A stretch of DNA of 64,000 nucleotides from contig DAOUAE010000063.1 of the NCBI GenBank assembly GCA_034433795.1, positions 1 through 64,000 of the forward strand. Reading direction: 5' to 3'. How positions within the stretch are numbered: the first letter of the stretch is position 1; each line of letters opens with the position of its first letter. Source of the stretch: DAOUAE01 sp034433795. GTDB lineage: Bacteria > Chloroflexota > UBA6077 > FW602-bin22 > DAOUAE01. A program made the position numbers and the translations under genes. The notes under the pieces were generated by a model that saw only the letters and a program-made list of their open reading frames with translations, searched no databases and had not been told where the DNA came from. This document shows, piece by piece, positions 31,805 through 40,164 of the stretch.

Positions 31805-32623
31805 CTACCGCTCGGTCAGGAAGCGCTGGATCGCCTGGGCGATCCCCTGGGCCGCGCGATCCGGCCGGTCGACGATGATCGCGCGGTCGGTGGCGCTGGT
31901 CAGAAAGCCGGTCTCGATCAGGGCCATAGGGGTGCTGGGGTCCACCAGCGTGTAGCCGTAGTAGTAGCGCGTGCCGGGCGTTCCGCGGTAGACGTAGGGG
32001 ATCCCGGTGGCCCGGGCGTACTCCTCGTTCAGGAGAGCCACCAGCCGGGCCTCGGCGGCGGCCTGGGCCGAGCGGGCCGGCCGGTCGGCGAAAAAGCCCC
32101 GGCGGTCGGGAGGCCCCCCGTCGGCGTGGATGCTGACCACCACCGCCGCCCGGTAGCCCTGGGGAATGAGGGTCGGCAGGATCTCAACCCGAAAGCCGGC
32201 CGCCTCCAGGCGCTGGGCGGCCAGCCGGGCGATGGTCAGATTCACCTCGTCCTCGGTCTTGCCGCCGCCCTGGCTGCCGGTGTGGGTGTTGAAGGGGTAG
32301 GGCGCCTCCCACCGTCGCCAGTGACCGGCCTGCAGACCGACCGTCAGGCGCCGGGCCGGCGTCGGTGTCGGCGGCGGCGCGGCGAGGCCCCCGCGACTGG
32401 TCAGCGCCCCCCCGCTCGCTCCGACCGACGGGGAGACGGGCGGAGGCGAGGGAGCGGTCGAGCCGCCCAGGCGCTCCTCGATCTGCGCCGGGTCCAGCGC
32501 CCAGGCCGGCAGGCGGGGCCAGAGGGGGCTCTCGGCGGCGCGCGAGGCGGCCGGCCCCACGAGGAGCAGCGCCCCGACGACCAGACCGAAGACCAGCAGA
32601 GGCAGGGTGTGGGAACGGCGCAT
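31805..32623 (-). CDS. Secreted N-acetylmuramoyl-L-alanine amidase (Amidase_3)
   Basis: A 272-residue exported enzyme that cuts the glycan-peptide amide bond of peptidoglycan. A signal peptide (about 1-29) and a Ser/Pro linker (about 55-95) precede the zinc amidase domain: His in LQAGHWRRW, Glu in EDEVNLTIARLAAQRLEAAG, His in VSIHADGG and the catalytic Glu in ALIETGFLTSATD. ATG 32623 starts the signal peptide; the frame extends upstream without support. Confidence 0.93.
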   Translation of the reverse strand: MRRSHTLPLLVFGLVVGALLLVGPAASRAAESPLWPRLPAWALDPAQIEERLGGSTAPSPPPVSPSVGASGGALTSRGGLAAPPPTPTPARRLTVGLQAGHWRRWEAPYPFNTHTGSQGGGKTEDEVNLTIARLAAQRLEAAGFRVEILPTLIPQGYRAAVVVSIHADGGPPDRRGFFADRPARSAQAAAEARLVALLNEEYARATGIPYVYRGTPGTRYYYGYTLVDPSTPMALIETGFLTSATDRAIIVDRPDRAAQGIAQAIQRFLTER

Positions 32624-32703
32624 CGTGTCTCTCCCGGGTGGGTGGTGGTGGAACTGAGGCCGTGGCTCCCGCGGACGCACGGGCCGGTCGCCAGGCGGCA
32701 TCC

Positions 32704-32732
32704 ACCATAGCCGGCCGGGGCGACAAAAGCAA
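32704..32732 (-). promoter_or_regulatory. Promoter of the amidase gene
   Basis: Minus strand TTGCTT (plus 32727-32732), 17-bp spacer, TATGGT (plus 32704-32709). Confidence 0.5.
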
Positions 32733-32882
32733 TAGCCCAATCGGGTGATCGGTCGTCAGGCCGGTAGGCGCCCGCTCGGTCTCCTCAGCGCGCTCCGCGC
32801 GGCCAGGGGCGCAGCCGGCGCTGAGCGGGGGTGATGGCTGGGGGAGAGGCGATGCGGCGAGCGGTGGAGCCGCGCCAGTTGC

Positions 32883-32888
32883 TATACT
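32883..32888 (+). promoter_or_regulatory. Extended -10 of the Hsp20 gene
   Basis: TTGC-TATACT with the hexamer at 32883-32888 (TGn extension), 56 bp before ATG 32945; no -35 match. Confidence 0.5.
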
Positions 32889-32944
32889 TGTGCTGAGGCC
32901 GGCCCGTGGTGGCCGGCAGAGAACGCGCGTCGGGAGGAACAACG

Positions 32945-33382
32945 ATGATCAACGCGCCGTGGTCCTCGGCCACAGACGCGCTCTCGCTCCGGGAGGCGGT
33001 CAACCGTCTGCTCGAACAGGCCGTCGTCCGACCGAGCCTGCCCCCGCCGCGACTGATCGCCGATGTCTACGAGACGCCCGATGGCACCGCCTTCGTCATC
33101 GAGATGCCGGTGCCCGGGCTGAGCCGCGACGAGATCAAGATCACCGCGACCAGCGACAGTCTGACCGTGGAGGTCACCCCGCAGGCGCCGGCCGAGGAGG
33201 CGGGCCGCACCTACATGGTGCGCGAACTGCAACGGGTGCCGATGGCGCGGGTCTTCACCTTCACCACCGATATCGACCTCGATAAGATCGAGGCGAAGGT
33301 CGAGCGGGGGATGCTGGTCGTCCGCGTCCCGAAGGCGGTGGCCGCCCGCTCCCGCGTTATCCCGATCCAGTCCGGCGACTAG
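32945..33382 (+). CDS. Hsp20 small heat-shock protein
   Basis: A 145-residue holdase with an alpha-crystallin domain (about 35-125): LIADVYETPDGTAFVIEMPVPGLSRDEIKIT, LTVEVTP, and KVERGMLVVRVPKA followed by IPIQ, the I-x-I/V-like tail. GGGAGG precedes ATG 32945. Its TAG stop overlaps the TAG of prmC on the other strand in CTAG (33379-33382). Confidence 0.93.
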   Translation: MINAPWSSATDALSLREAVNRLLEQAVVRPSLPPPRLIADVYETPDGTAFVIEMPVPGLSRDEIKITATSDSLTVEVTPQAPAEEAGRTYMVRELQRVPMARVFTFTTDIDLDKIEAKVERGMLVVRVPKAVAARSRVIPIQSGD

Positions 33383-34242
33383 GCCGGCGGCCCGGGCACA
33401 CGGACGCAGAGCAGGCGGTCGTGGCCGGCCCAGTCGGACCGGACGCTGATCGCGGCCTCCGGGAAGGTCCGCCGGGCCAGCCCGGCCGCCGCCTCGCCCT
33501 GACCGGCGCCGATCTCGCAGAGCACCGCTCCCCCGGGCCGGACCCGCCCCGGCAGGGTGGCGAAGAAGCGGCGGTAGACGTCCAGCCCATCGGGCCCCCC
33601 ATCCAGGGCCAGCCGGGGCTCGTAGACCGCCACCTCCGGCGCCAGGGTCGGCAGGTCCCCGCTGGGCACGTAGGGCAGGTTGGCCAGCACCAGATCGAAG
33701 GGCCCGGCTAGAGCCGTCAGCAGGTCGCTGGCCACCGGGAAAACCCGGTCCTGGACCCGGTGGCGGACGATGTTCAGCCGGGCCACCGCCAGCGCCGCCG
33801 GGCTCACATCCACCGCCAGCACCCGGGCCCGGGGGCAGTGGACGGCGAAGGCGACGGCGATGGCGCCGCAGCCGGTGCCCACGTCGACCGCCCAGAACGG
33901 CTGATCCGGCCAGCGGTCGGCCGCCAGCCGGAGGGCCTCCTCGACCAGAAGTTCGGTCTCCGGCCGCGGGATCAGCACCCGGCGGTCCACCCGGAAGGCC
34001 AGGCCGTAGAACTCGCGCTCGCCGACCAGGTAGGCCAGCGGCTCGCCGGCCAGCCGGCGGGCCACCGTTCCCCAGAAGTAGCTCTCCTCCGCGGGGGTGA
34101 GCACCCGCTCCGGGCGGGCGAAGAGGGCGGCCCGCGAGACTCCCAGGGTGTGGGCCAGGAGGACCTCGGCGGTCAGGCGCGGGCTGTCGACGGTCGCCAG
34201 CTGCGCGGTGGCGCGGTCGAGGGCTTCCCGGACGGTGGTCAC
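33379..34242 (-). CDS. prmC: Peptide chain release factor N5-glutamine methyltransferase PrmC
   Basis: A 287-residue SAM-dependent enzyme that methylates the Gln of the GGQ motif of release factors. N-terminal helical domain, VLIPRPETELLVEEAL, SAM motif AVDVGTGCGAIAVAFA, and NLPYVPSGDL in the place of the usual NPPY. Its start overlaps the end of prfA by 4 bp, the classical substrate/enzyme pair in one operon. Confidence 0.95.
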   Translation of the reverse strand: MTTVREALDRATAQLATVDSPRLTAEVLLAHTLGVSRAALFARPERVLTPAEESYFWGTVARRLAGEPLAYLVGEREFYGLAFRVDRRVLIPRPETELLVEEALRLAADRWPDQPFWAVDVGTGCGAIAVAFAVHCPRARVLAVDVSPAALAVARLNIVRHRVQDRVFPVASDLLTALAGPFDLVLANLPYVPSGDLPTLAPEVAVYEPRLALDGGPDGLDVYRRFFATLPGRVRPGGAVLCEIGAGQGEAAAGLARRTFPEAAISVRSDWAGHDRLLCVRVPGPPA

Positions 34243-35330
34243 CGGCTGGCCACCCCCTGCGCCGCCTCACGGCGGACGCGGTCGTCGAGGATCAGGGCCT
34301 CGATGAGATCGTCCAGCTCGCCGTCGAGGATGGCCTGGAGGTTGTGGAGGGTCAGCCCGATCCGGTGGTCGGTCACCCGATCCTGGGGGAAGTTGTAGGT
34401 GCGGATCTTCTCGCTCCGCTCGCCGGTCCCCACCTGGGCCCGACGGGTCTTCTCCACCTGCTCGGCCAGTTTGCGCTGCTCCAGGTCGTAGAGGCGGGCC
34501 CGCAGCACGGCCAGCGCCTTCTGCCGGTTGCGCAGCTGCGAGCGCTCGTCCTGGCAGGTCACCACGATCCCGGTCGGCAGATGGGTGATCCGCACGGCGG
34601 TCTCGACCTTGTTGACGTTCTGACCACCGGGGCCGCTGGCCCGGAACACCTCGATGCGCAGATCGGCCGGGTTGATCTGGACCTCGACCTCGCCCATCTC
34701 CGGCAGGACCGCCACGGTCGCCGTCGAGGTGTGGATCCGCCCGTTGGCCTCGGTCACCGGCACGCGCTGGACCCGGTGAACGCCGCTCTCAAACTTCAGC
34801 CGCGAGTAGGCGCCCCGACCGCGGACCTGGAAGATCACCTCTCTGAAGCCCCCCATCTCGGTCGGGTGGGCGTCGACCAGGTCGACCTGCCAGCCCTGCC
34901 GCTCGGCGTACCGGCTGTACATGCGGAAGAGATCGGCGGCGAACAGCGCCGCCTCCTCGCCGCCGGCGCCGGCCCGGATCTCCACGATCACGTTCTTGCT
35001 GTCGTTGGGATCGCGCGGCCGCAGGGCCTCTTTCAGATCCGCCGCCAACCGCTCCCGCCGCTCGCGCAGGGCGGCCAGCTCGCTCCGCGCCAGGTCGGCC
35101 AGCTCCGGCTCCAGATCCTCGTCCGCCAGCAGCGCCTCGGTCTCGGCGATCTGCCGCTCGACGGTCCGGTACTCCCGAAAAAGGACGACAATATCCTCCA
35201 GACTGGCCTGCTCCCGGGCGTACGCCTGCAGGCGCTCCGGGTCGGCCAGCACCTCGGGATCAGCCATCAGGGCCGTCAGTTCTTCGTACCGTTTCTCCAG
35301 CGCGGTGAGCCGCTCGATCATCCCATTCAC
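34239..35330 (-). CDS. prfA: Peptide chain release factor 1
   Basis: A 363-residue release factor for UAA and UAG. The stop-codon recognition region has PVTEANGRIHTSTATVAVLPE and the peptide-release GGQ is in SGPGGQNVNKVETAVRITHLP; the frame has no internal frameshift (unlike RF2). UAG stops are frequent in this window, fitting an active RF1. A terminator-like hairpin lies between its promoter and start. Confidence 0.96.
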   Translation of the reverse strand: MNGMIERLTALEKRYEELTALMADPEVLADPERLQAYAREQASLEDIVVLFREYRTVERQIAETEALLADEDLEPELADLARSELAALRERRERLAADLKEALRPRDPNDSKNVIVEIRAGAGGEEAALFAADLFRMYSRYAERQGWQVDLVDAHPTEMGGFREVIFQVRGRGAYSRLKFESGVHRVQRVPVTEANGRIHTSTATVAVLPEMGEVEVQINPADLRIEVFRASGPGGQNVNKVETAVRITHLPTGIVVTCQDERSQLRNRQKALAVLRARLYDLEQRKLAEQVEKTRRAQVGTGERSEKIRTYNFPQDRVTDHRIGLTLHNLQAILDGELDDLIEALILDDRVRREAAQGVASR

Positions 35331-35345
35331 ACCCTTCCGGGCAAC

Positions 35346-35373
35346 AAAAACCCTTATCGGCGACCGATAAGGG
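35346..35373 (-). terminator. Attenuator-like terminator in the prfA leader
   Basis: A perfect 10-bp stem CCCTTATCGG/CCGATAAGGG with a 3-nt loop (plus 35351-35373), followed on the minus strand by TTTTTGTT. It lies between the promoter at 35405 and the prfA start at 35330, so full-length transcripts must pass it. Confidence 0.75.
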
Positions 35374-35404
35374 GGCGGTCCAGGACAGCCTTGCTGACAG
35401 GAAA

Positions 35405-35410
35405 ATTATA
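35405..35410 (-). promoter_or_regulatory. Extended -10 of the prfA-prmC operon
   Basis: Minus strand TGG-TATAAT (hexamer at plus 35405-35410); no good -35. Confidence 0.55.
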
Positions 35411-35517
35411 CCACGCGCCGCCCCACCGGCCCCACCAGCAATTCTCTAAGGATCCGCTGAGCGGCCCTCTAAGACCGGTGGCCTTCCCTAAAAACAGGAG
35501 ACCTGAAGGGGAGGGTG

Positions 35518-36765
35518 ATGGTCATGCCGGCGATGACCCTGCTGTTCGGCGCCCCGGTCCGGGTGGCCGGGAGCCACACCGGCCGCCTGCACGCCATCGG
35601 CCTGACGGCCAGCGCCCAGGTGGCGGGCGGCGCGGTCCAGAGCGGATACCTCCGCCCGACGCTGACCTTCTACCCGCTCGACCAGATCAGCGAAGACCAG
35701 GGTCGCCTCACCGTCCGACCCGCGCCCCACGCCCTGCCGCCGGAGACCCTGCTCCGCCCACACCCGGTGCTGGACGCCAGCGGTCAGACGATCGGCCGTC
35801 TCCGCGGCCTGCGCCTCGACACGACGGGACAGATCACGCACCTGATCATCCAGCCGCCCCACGACCGTCCGCGCGCCCTGCCGGCCACGGCCGTCGCCGC
35901 CTGGCAGCCGCGCGTTCGTCTCCGGCTGACCGCTGAGGCCGTGCGCCGGGCCCCGGTCTACCGGAGCGACCCGGAGATCGCGGCGGCCGTCGAGGAGGCC
36001 CTGGCCCGGGACGAGACCGTCCACCACCTCGAGCGCCCGCACTTCACGGTCAGCGTCGACCACGGTCAGGTGACTCTCTGGGGCCACACCAGCTCGGCCA
36101 TGCGGGCCCGGCAGATCGTCCAGCGGGTCGCCACCGTCCCCGGGGTCCTTCTGGTCGAGGACCGGCTCATCGGCGACGACACGCTGACCCAGGAGATCGC
36201 CCAGGGGCTGGCCGCCGACCCGCTGACCCGGCCGTGGGCGTTCCGGGTGCACTGCTTCCACGGCCACGTCTGCCTGACCGGGGCCACCGCCGACCCGGCG
36301 GCCCGCGACCGGGCGACCGCCCTGGCCGCCGCCCATCCGCGGGCCCGCAGCGTCACCAACCTCATCGCAGGGCCGAATTTCCCCGAGGAGGAGCCACGGC
36401 CGCTGGAGGCGCGCGTCGGCATGGGCGTCTACGCCACCGACGGCCCGGCCGGCACGGTCGAGCGGGTCATCATCGATCCGACCAGCCGTCAGGTCGCCGG
36501 TCTGCTCCTGCAACCGACGGCGGCCCTGCGACTGCTGCGGGGCCAGGCGGCGCCGGTCGTCGTCCCACGGTCGGTCATCGGCGTGGTCACCGAGGGGGCG
36601 GTCTTTCTGACGGTGGACCGCGCGGCACTGGCCGGCCAGCCACGGCCCGCCGATCTCACCGTTCCGGCCGCCGACTGGTCGCCCCCCTTCCCCTACCAGC
36701 CAGGCGAGGTGCTCTGGACGACGCCGGCCCGGCCGGCGGTGGCGGCCGTGCCGGCCGCAGCCTAG
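35518..36765 (+). CDS. PRC-barrel/BON domain protein
   Basis: A 415-residue protein of unknown role. Two PRC-barrel-like parts flank the centre: VLDASGQTIGRLRGLRLDTTGQITHLIIQP (about 80-112) and VYATDGPAGTVERVIIDPTSRQVAGLLLQP (about 305-335). In between are two BON-like modules (HFTVSVDHGQVTLWGHTSSAMRARQIVQRVATVPGV and FRVHCFHGHVCLTGATADPAARDRATALAAAHP), which bind phospholipid or proteins in other bacteria. No signal peptide is evident. Its TAG stop sits in CTAG shared with the convergent Nudix gene. Confidence 0.83.
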   Translation: MVMPAMTLLFGAPVRVAGSHTGRLHAIGLTASAQVAGGAVQSGYLRPTLTFYPLDQISEDQGRLTVRPAPHALPPETLLRPHPVLDASGQTIGRLRGLRLDTTGQITHLIIQPPHDRPRALPATAVAAWQPRVRLRLTAEAVRRAPVYRSDPEIAAAVEEALARDETVHHLERPHFTVSVDHGQVTLWGHTSSAMRARQIVQRVATVPGVLLVEDRLIGDDTLTQEIAQGLAADPLTRPWAFRVHCFHGHVCLTGATADPAARDRATALAAAHPRARSVTNLIAGPNFPEEEPRPLEARVGMGVYATDGPAGTVERVIIDPTSRQVAGLLLQPTAALRLLRGQAAPVVVPRSVIGVVTEGAVFLTVDRAALAGQPRPADLTVPAADWSPPFPYQPGEVLWTTPARPAVAAVPAAA

Positions 36766-37217
36766 GAGCCGGGCCGGCCGCCGTTCACCCGCTCCACGGC
36801 CCGGGCGGCCCACCGCTGGACCTCGTCGCTCACCCCCAACGCCGGCAGGTCGGCCAGGCGGTACCAGCCGATGGCCGCGCTCTCGGCGTTGGGACGCGGA
36901 GTGAGCGGCGTCCCGGGCCGGGGCCGGGCGAAGTAGATGAGGTCGATGTGCTGGTGGTCCGGGCCGATCTCCTCGACCTGCACCCCTTCGGGCCGGAGCA
37001 ACTGTTGGGGACGCTCCAGGTCGAGGCCGTACTCACCGACCAGCTCGACCGCCAGCCCGGTCTCCTCCTGAACCTCGCGGCGGGCGGCCTCGTCGGGGAG
37101 CTCGTTGGGCAGCAGATGCCCTCCGGGGGGCAGCCAGCGGCGCAGCTGGCGGTGCCAGAGCAGCAGGACGCGATCGGCGTGGACCACAAAGACCGCGACG
37201 GTGAATTCGCGCCTCAT
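36762..37217 (-). CDS. Nudix hydrolase
   Basis: A 151-residue pyrophosphohydrolase. The Nudix box is complete: GGHLLPNELPDEAARREVQEETGL (split here: G-x5-E at GHLLPNE, then REVQEETGL). The substrate is not predictable. Its start overlaps the receiver-protein stop by 4 bp (ATGA-type), so they are co-translated. Confidence 0.93.
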   Translation of the reverse strand: MRREFTVAVFVVHADRVLLLWHRQLRRWLPPGGHLLPNELPDEAARREVQEETGLAVELVGEYGLDLERPQQLLRPEGVQVEEIGPDHQHIDLIYFARPRPGTPLTPRPNAESAAIGWYRLADLPALGVSDEVQRWAARAVERVNGGRPGS

Positions 37218-37669
37218 GAAGGCCGGGCGAGGGTCACAAAGTGCTCCACGATCTGCAGAAGGTCGTCGATGTCGAACGGCTTGGCCAGGTAGCCCTCGGC
37301 CTCGATCTCCTGGGCCCGGGCCTGCGCGTCGGCCGCCGCGGTCACCACGATGATCGGCGCCAGACGGTCGAACTCGGCCCGGAACCGGCGGGCGAACTCC
37401 CAGCCGTCCATCACCGGCATCTTCATGTCCAGCAGGATCACGCAGGGGAGATCGCGCCGGACCGCCTCCAGAGCCTCCAACCCGTTCGCGGCCTTGCGCA
37501 CCCGGAAGCCAGCGTCGGCCAGGACGATCGCCATCATCTCCAGCAGATCGGTATCGTCCTCGACGATCAGGACCGATCGACTGCGCTGGCAGGACGCTGG
37601 CCGGACGGCCATCGTCTCGGGCACCCGGCCATCACGCGGGGCCGGATGGGTCGCTGCCACCTGTTCCAC
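37214..37669 (-). CDS. Single-domain response regulator (receiver)
   Basis: A 151-residue protein with only a CheY-like receiver: VLIVEDDTDLLEMMAIVL (acidic pocket), phospho-Asp in VILLDMKMPVMDGWEF, Thr in VVTAAAD, and Lys in GYLAKPFDIDDLL. About 30 residues precede the domain. No output domain and no histidine kinase nearby, so the partner is elsewhere. A TATAAT on the minus strand (plus 37712-37717) lies just upstream. Confidence 0.92.
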   Translation of the reverse strand: MEQVAATHPAPRDGRVPETMAVRPASCQRSRSVLIVEDDTDLLEMMAIVLADAGFRVRKAANGLEALEAVRRDLPCVILLDMKMPVMDGWEFARRFRAEFDRLAPIIVVTAAADAQARAQEIEAEGYLAKPFDIDDLLQIVEHFVTLARPS

Positions 37670-37780
37670 CGGAGTCTCCAGTCTCGCCCCCTATTTGGCC
37701 GGCTCTACCGAATTATACGCCGGGGCCGGACGAAAAAACACCCCACCGCCATCCGACGACCGGTCACGCCCGGTCTCTGC

Positions 37781-37786
37781 TAGAAT
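37781..37786 (+). promoter_or_regulatory. Extended -10 of the M20 peptidase gene
   Basis: TGC-TAGAAT with the hexamer at 37781-37786, 45 bp before ATG 37831; weak -35. Confidence 0.5.
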
Positions 37787-37830
37787 AGGGGCAGCGGCCG
37801 CCCGCCCCAGACCACCGCGAAAGGAGAGCG

Positions 37831-39201
37831 ATGACGGAGGCGTCCATCCGGGAGCGGCTGAGCGCCCATATCGCCGCCCGCCGGCCCCAGTGGCTGGCCG
37901 AACTCCAGGCCCTCTGCCGCCAGCCGAGCATTTCGGCCCAGCGGGTCGGGCTGGCGGAGACCGCCCGTCTGGTGGCCGACCTGCTGGCCCAGCGCGGCTT
38001 CGCCGTCGAGATCATCCCGACCGCGGGGGCCCCGGTCGTCTACGCCGAGGCCCCGGGCCAGTCGGACCGCACCCTCCTCTTCTACAACCACTACGATGTC
38101 CAGCCGCCCGACCCGCTCGACCGCTGGACCAGCCCCCCGTTCGAGCCGACCCTGCGCGGCGAGCGCCTCTACGCGCGCGGCGCCGCCGACGACAAGGGTC
38201 ATATCGTCTCCCGCCTGGTCGCCCTCGACACCGTCCGCCAGCTCACCGGCGGCTATCCCTGGCGCATGAAATTCATCATCGAGGGCGAGGAGGAGATCGG
38301 CAGCCCCCACCTGCCGGCCTTCGTCGCCCGCCACCGCGACCGGCTGCAGGCCTCCGCCTGCATCTGGGAGTCGGGCGGCGTCAACTTCGCCGGCCAGCCG
38401 ATCCTCTACTGCGGCATGCGGGGGATCGTCTATGTCGAACTGCACAGCCGCACCGCCGATCTCGACGCCCACTCCGGCACCGGCGGGAGCATCTTCCCCA
38501 ACGCCGCCTGGCGCCTGACCTGGGCCCTGGCCACGATCAAGGGGCCGGACGAGCAGGTGCGGCTGCCCGGCTTCTACGACCACGTCCGCCCGCCCACGCC
38601 CCGCGACCTGGAACTCCTGGCCCGCCTGCCCGACGAGGACGACCTTCTCCTGACGACCTACGGTCTGCGCGGCTTTCTGGGAGACCGCCACGGCGCGGAC
38701 CTCCGCCGGGCCCAGGTCTTCACCCCCAGCTGCACGATCTGCGGCCTGAGCGCCGGCTACCAGGGGCCGGGCGCCAAGACCGTCCTCCCGGCCGAGGCCC
38801 GGGCCAAGGTGGACTTCCGCCTGGTCCCCGACCAGGACCCGGCGGCGGTGATCGCGGCGCTCCGCCGCCACCTCGAGGCCCAGGGGTTCGGCGACATCCA
38901 GGTGACGGTGCTCGGCGCCGAACACCCGGCCCGGGTGGACCCCGACCACCCCTTCGTCCAGCTGGCGGCCCGGACCGGCGAGGAGATCTACGGCCAGCCG
39001 GCGGCCATCTGGCCGCTTATCGGCGGCTCGGGGCCGATGTACCCCTTCGTCCACGAACTGGGCCTGCCCATCGCCACGCCCGGCATCAGCTACCCCCAGG
39101 CCCGTATCCACGCCCCCGACGAGCACATCCGGCTGAGCGATTTCGAGCGCGGCACCGCCCACCTGGCGCTGCTGCTCCTGCGCCTGCCCAGCCTGGCCTG
39201 A
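37831..39201 (+). CDS. M20-family dipeptidase
   Basis: A 456-residue zinc metallopeptidase of the M20/ArgE/carnosinase-like group that hydrolyses short peptides in the cytoplasm. Metal and catalytic residues appear in order: FYNHYDVQPPDPLDRWTSPPFEP, GAADDKGHIVSRLVAL, IEGEEEIGSPHL, LDAHSGTGGSIFPNAAWRL and APDEHIRL. GGAGAGCG precedes the ATG. Confidence 0.93.
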   Translation: MTEASIRERLSAHIAARRPQWLAELQALCRQPSISAQRVGLAETARLVADLLAQRGFAVEIIPTAGAPVVYAEAPGQSDRTLLFYNHYDVQPPDPLDRWTSPPFEPTLRGERLYARGAADDKGHIVSRLVALDTVRQLTGGYPWRMKFIIEGEEEIGSPHLPAFVARHRDRLQASACIWESGGVNFAGQPILYCGMRGIVYVELHSRTADLDAHSGTGGSIFPNAAWRLTWALATIKGPDEQVRLPGFYDHVRPPTPRDLELLARLPDEDDLLLTTYGLRGFLGDRHGADLRRAQVFTPSCTICGLSAGYQGPGAKTVLPAEARAKVDFRLVPDQDPAAVIAALRRHLEAQGFGDIQVTVLGAEHPARVDPDHPFVQLAARTGEEIYGQPAAIWPLIGGSGPMYPFVHELGLPIATPGISYPQARIHAPDEHIRLSDFERGTAHLALLLLRLPSLA

Positions 39202-39221
39202 GGGACCGCCGACCATAGCCG

Positions 39222-39227
39222 TATAAT
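39222..39227 (+). promoter_or_regulatory. -10 box directly in front of the 39238 gene
   Basis: Perfect TATAAT at 39222-39227. The ATG at 39238 begins 10 bp later with no ribosome-binding site, so the mRNA probably starts at or very near the start codon. Confidence 0.6.
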
Positions 39228-39237
39228 TGTGACCGCG

Positions 39238-40164
39238 ATGCGAGAAGACCTCCCGCGACCCGACGGCCCCTACCTGGCCACCCCGGACGGGCTGTACCAG
39301 CGCCTGGCCGCCGGCCTGATCGACCCGCTGACGCTGCCGGTGGTGCGCCTGGCACCCGCCGATCCCGCCGCGGCGGCCGTCTTCGCCGCCGCGCGGACCG
39401 CGGCGGTGGGGGCCCTCCTGGTGACCCCGGGCCGGCCCCTCCCGCCGGACGGCTGGGCGGCCTTCGCCACCTGGCTGCTGACGACCGCCCGGCGGAGCGG
39501 GTACGCTGGCCCGCTGGTCCTGGTCGCCGGACCGCACCGCCTGCGACCGACCCCCACGGCCCGCCGCTGGCTGGCCCGACTGGTCGCCGCCGGCCTGGGT
39601 CAGATCGACCTCCACCCGGCCGGCCCTCAGGCCCCCGACCAGGCGGCCGGCGCGGCGGCGCTCCTGCGCAGCCTGGAGCGCGACGCGGTCAGCCGGGCCA
39701 TCGGCGCCGTGCTGCCGGCCCTGAGCGGCGAACCGGCCACCGCCGTCCGGGCCTTCCTCGAGCGCTTCGTCGCCGTCTACGTCGAGGCCCTGCCACGGCT
39801 GGCCCCCGGGCCGCTGCCCCGGGCCCGCTGGCGGGGGCTGAGCACGCTGGCGCTGCCCCTCCCGCCCCCGAACGGGTCCTCCGGACCGGTGACGCCGGAC
39901 CTGGACCGGCTGGCCGAGCTGGCCCGCCTGGTCCGCGAGGAGTACGGCCTGGCCGGGCTGGCCCTGCGCAGCCCCTGGCCGCTCTCCGACCACGCCCTGC
40001 GGCTGCTGCCCACCGTCGGCTGCGCGACGGTCACCGGGCCGCTGGTGGCCGAGCCGTCGCCGACGGCCTGGGCCCGGCTGTTCACCTGGCTTCGACTGGC
40101 CGGGACCGTGGCGACGCTCCCGCCCCTCCTGGCGCCGGTCGCCGCCGGCGGCGACCGCCTCTAG
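39238..40164 (+). CDS. Hypothetical protein, probably from a leaderless mRNA
   Basis: A 308-residue Ala/Leu/Pro-rich soluble protein that I do not recognise. It has alternating strands and helices (VGALLVTPGRPLPPDGW, GPLVLVAGPHRLRPTP, GYAGPLVLVAG, GLAGLALRSPWPLSDHALRLL), perhaps a TIM-barrel or Rossmann-like fold. There is no Shine-Dalgarno; the in-frame GTG at 39229 would lie almost on the -10. Its TAG stop is in CTAG shared with the convergent flippase. Confidence 0.7.
   Translation: MREDLPRPDGPYLATPDGLYQRLAAGLIDPLTLPVVRLAPADPAAAAVFAAARTAAVGALLVTPGRPLPPDGWAAFATWLLTTARRSGYAGPLVLVAGPHRLRPTPTARRWLARLVAAGLGQIDLHPAGPQAPDQAAGAAALLRSLERDAVSRAIGAVLPALSGEPATAVRAFLERFVAVYVEALPRLAPGPLPRARWRGLSTLALPLPPPNGSSGPVTPDLDRLAELARLVREEYGLAGLALRSPWPLSDHALRLLPTVGCATVTGPLVAEPSPTAWARLFTWLRLAGTVATLPPLLAPVAAGGDRL

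Larger units (their letters stand above)
32624..32944. other. Divergent intergenic region between amidase and Hsp20
   Basis: No gene seen in 321 bp. It holds a minus-strand promoter for the amidase (32704-32732) and an extended -10 for Hsp20 (32883-32888). No CIRCE-like TTAGCACTC repeat is visible, so Hsp20 control is not by HrcA at this site. Confidence 0.6.
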
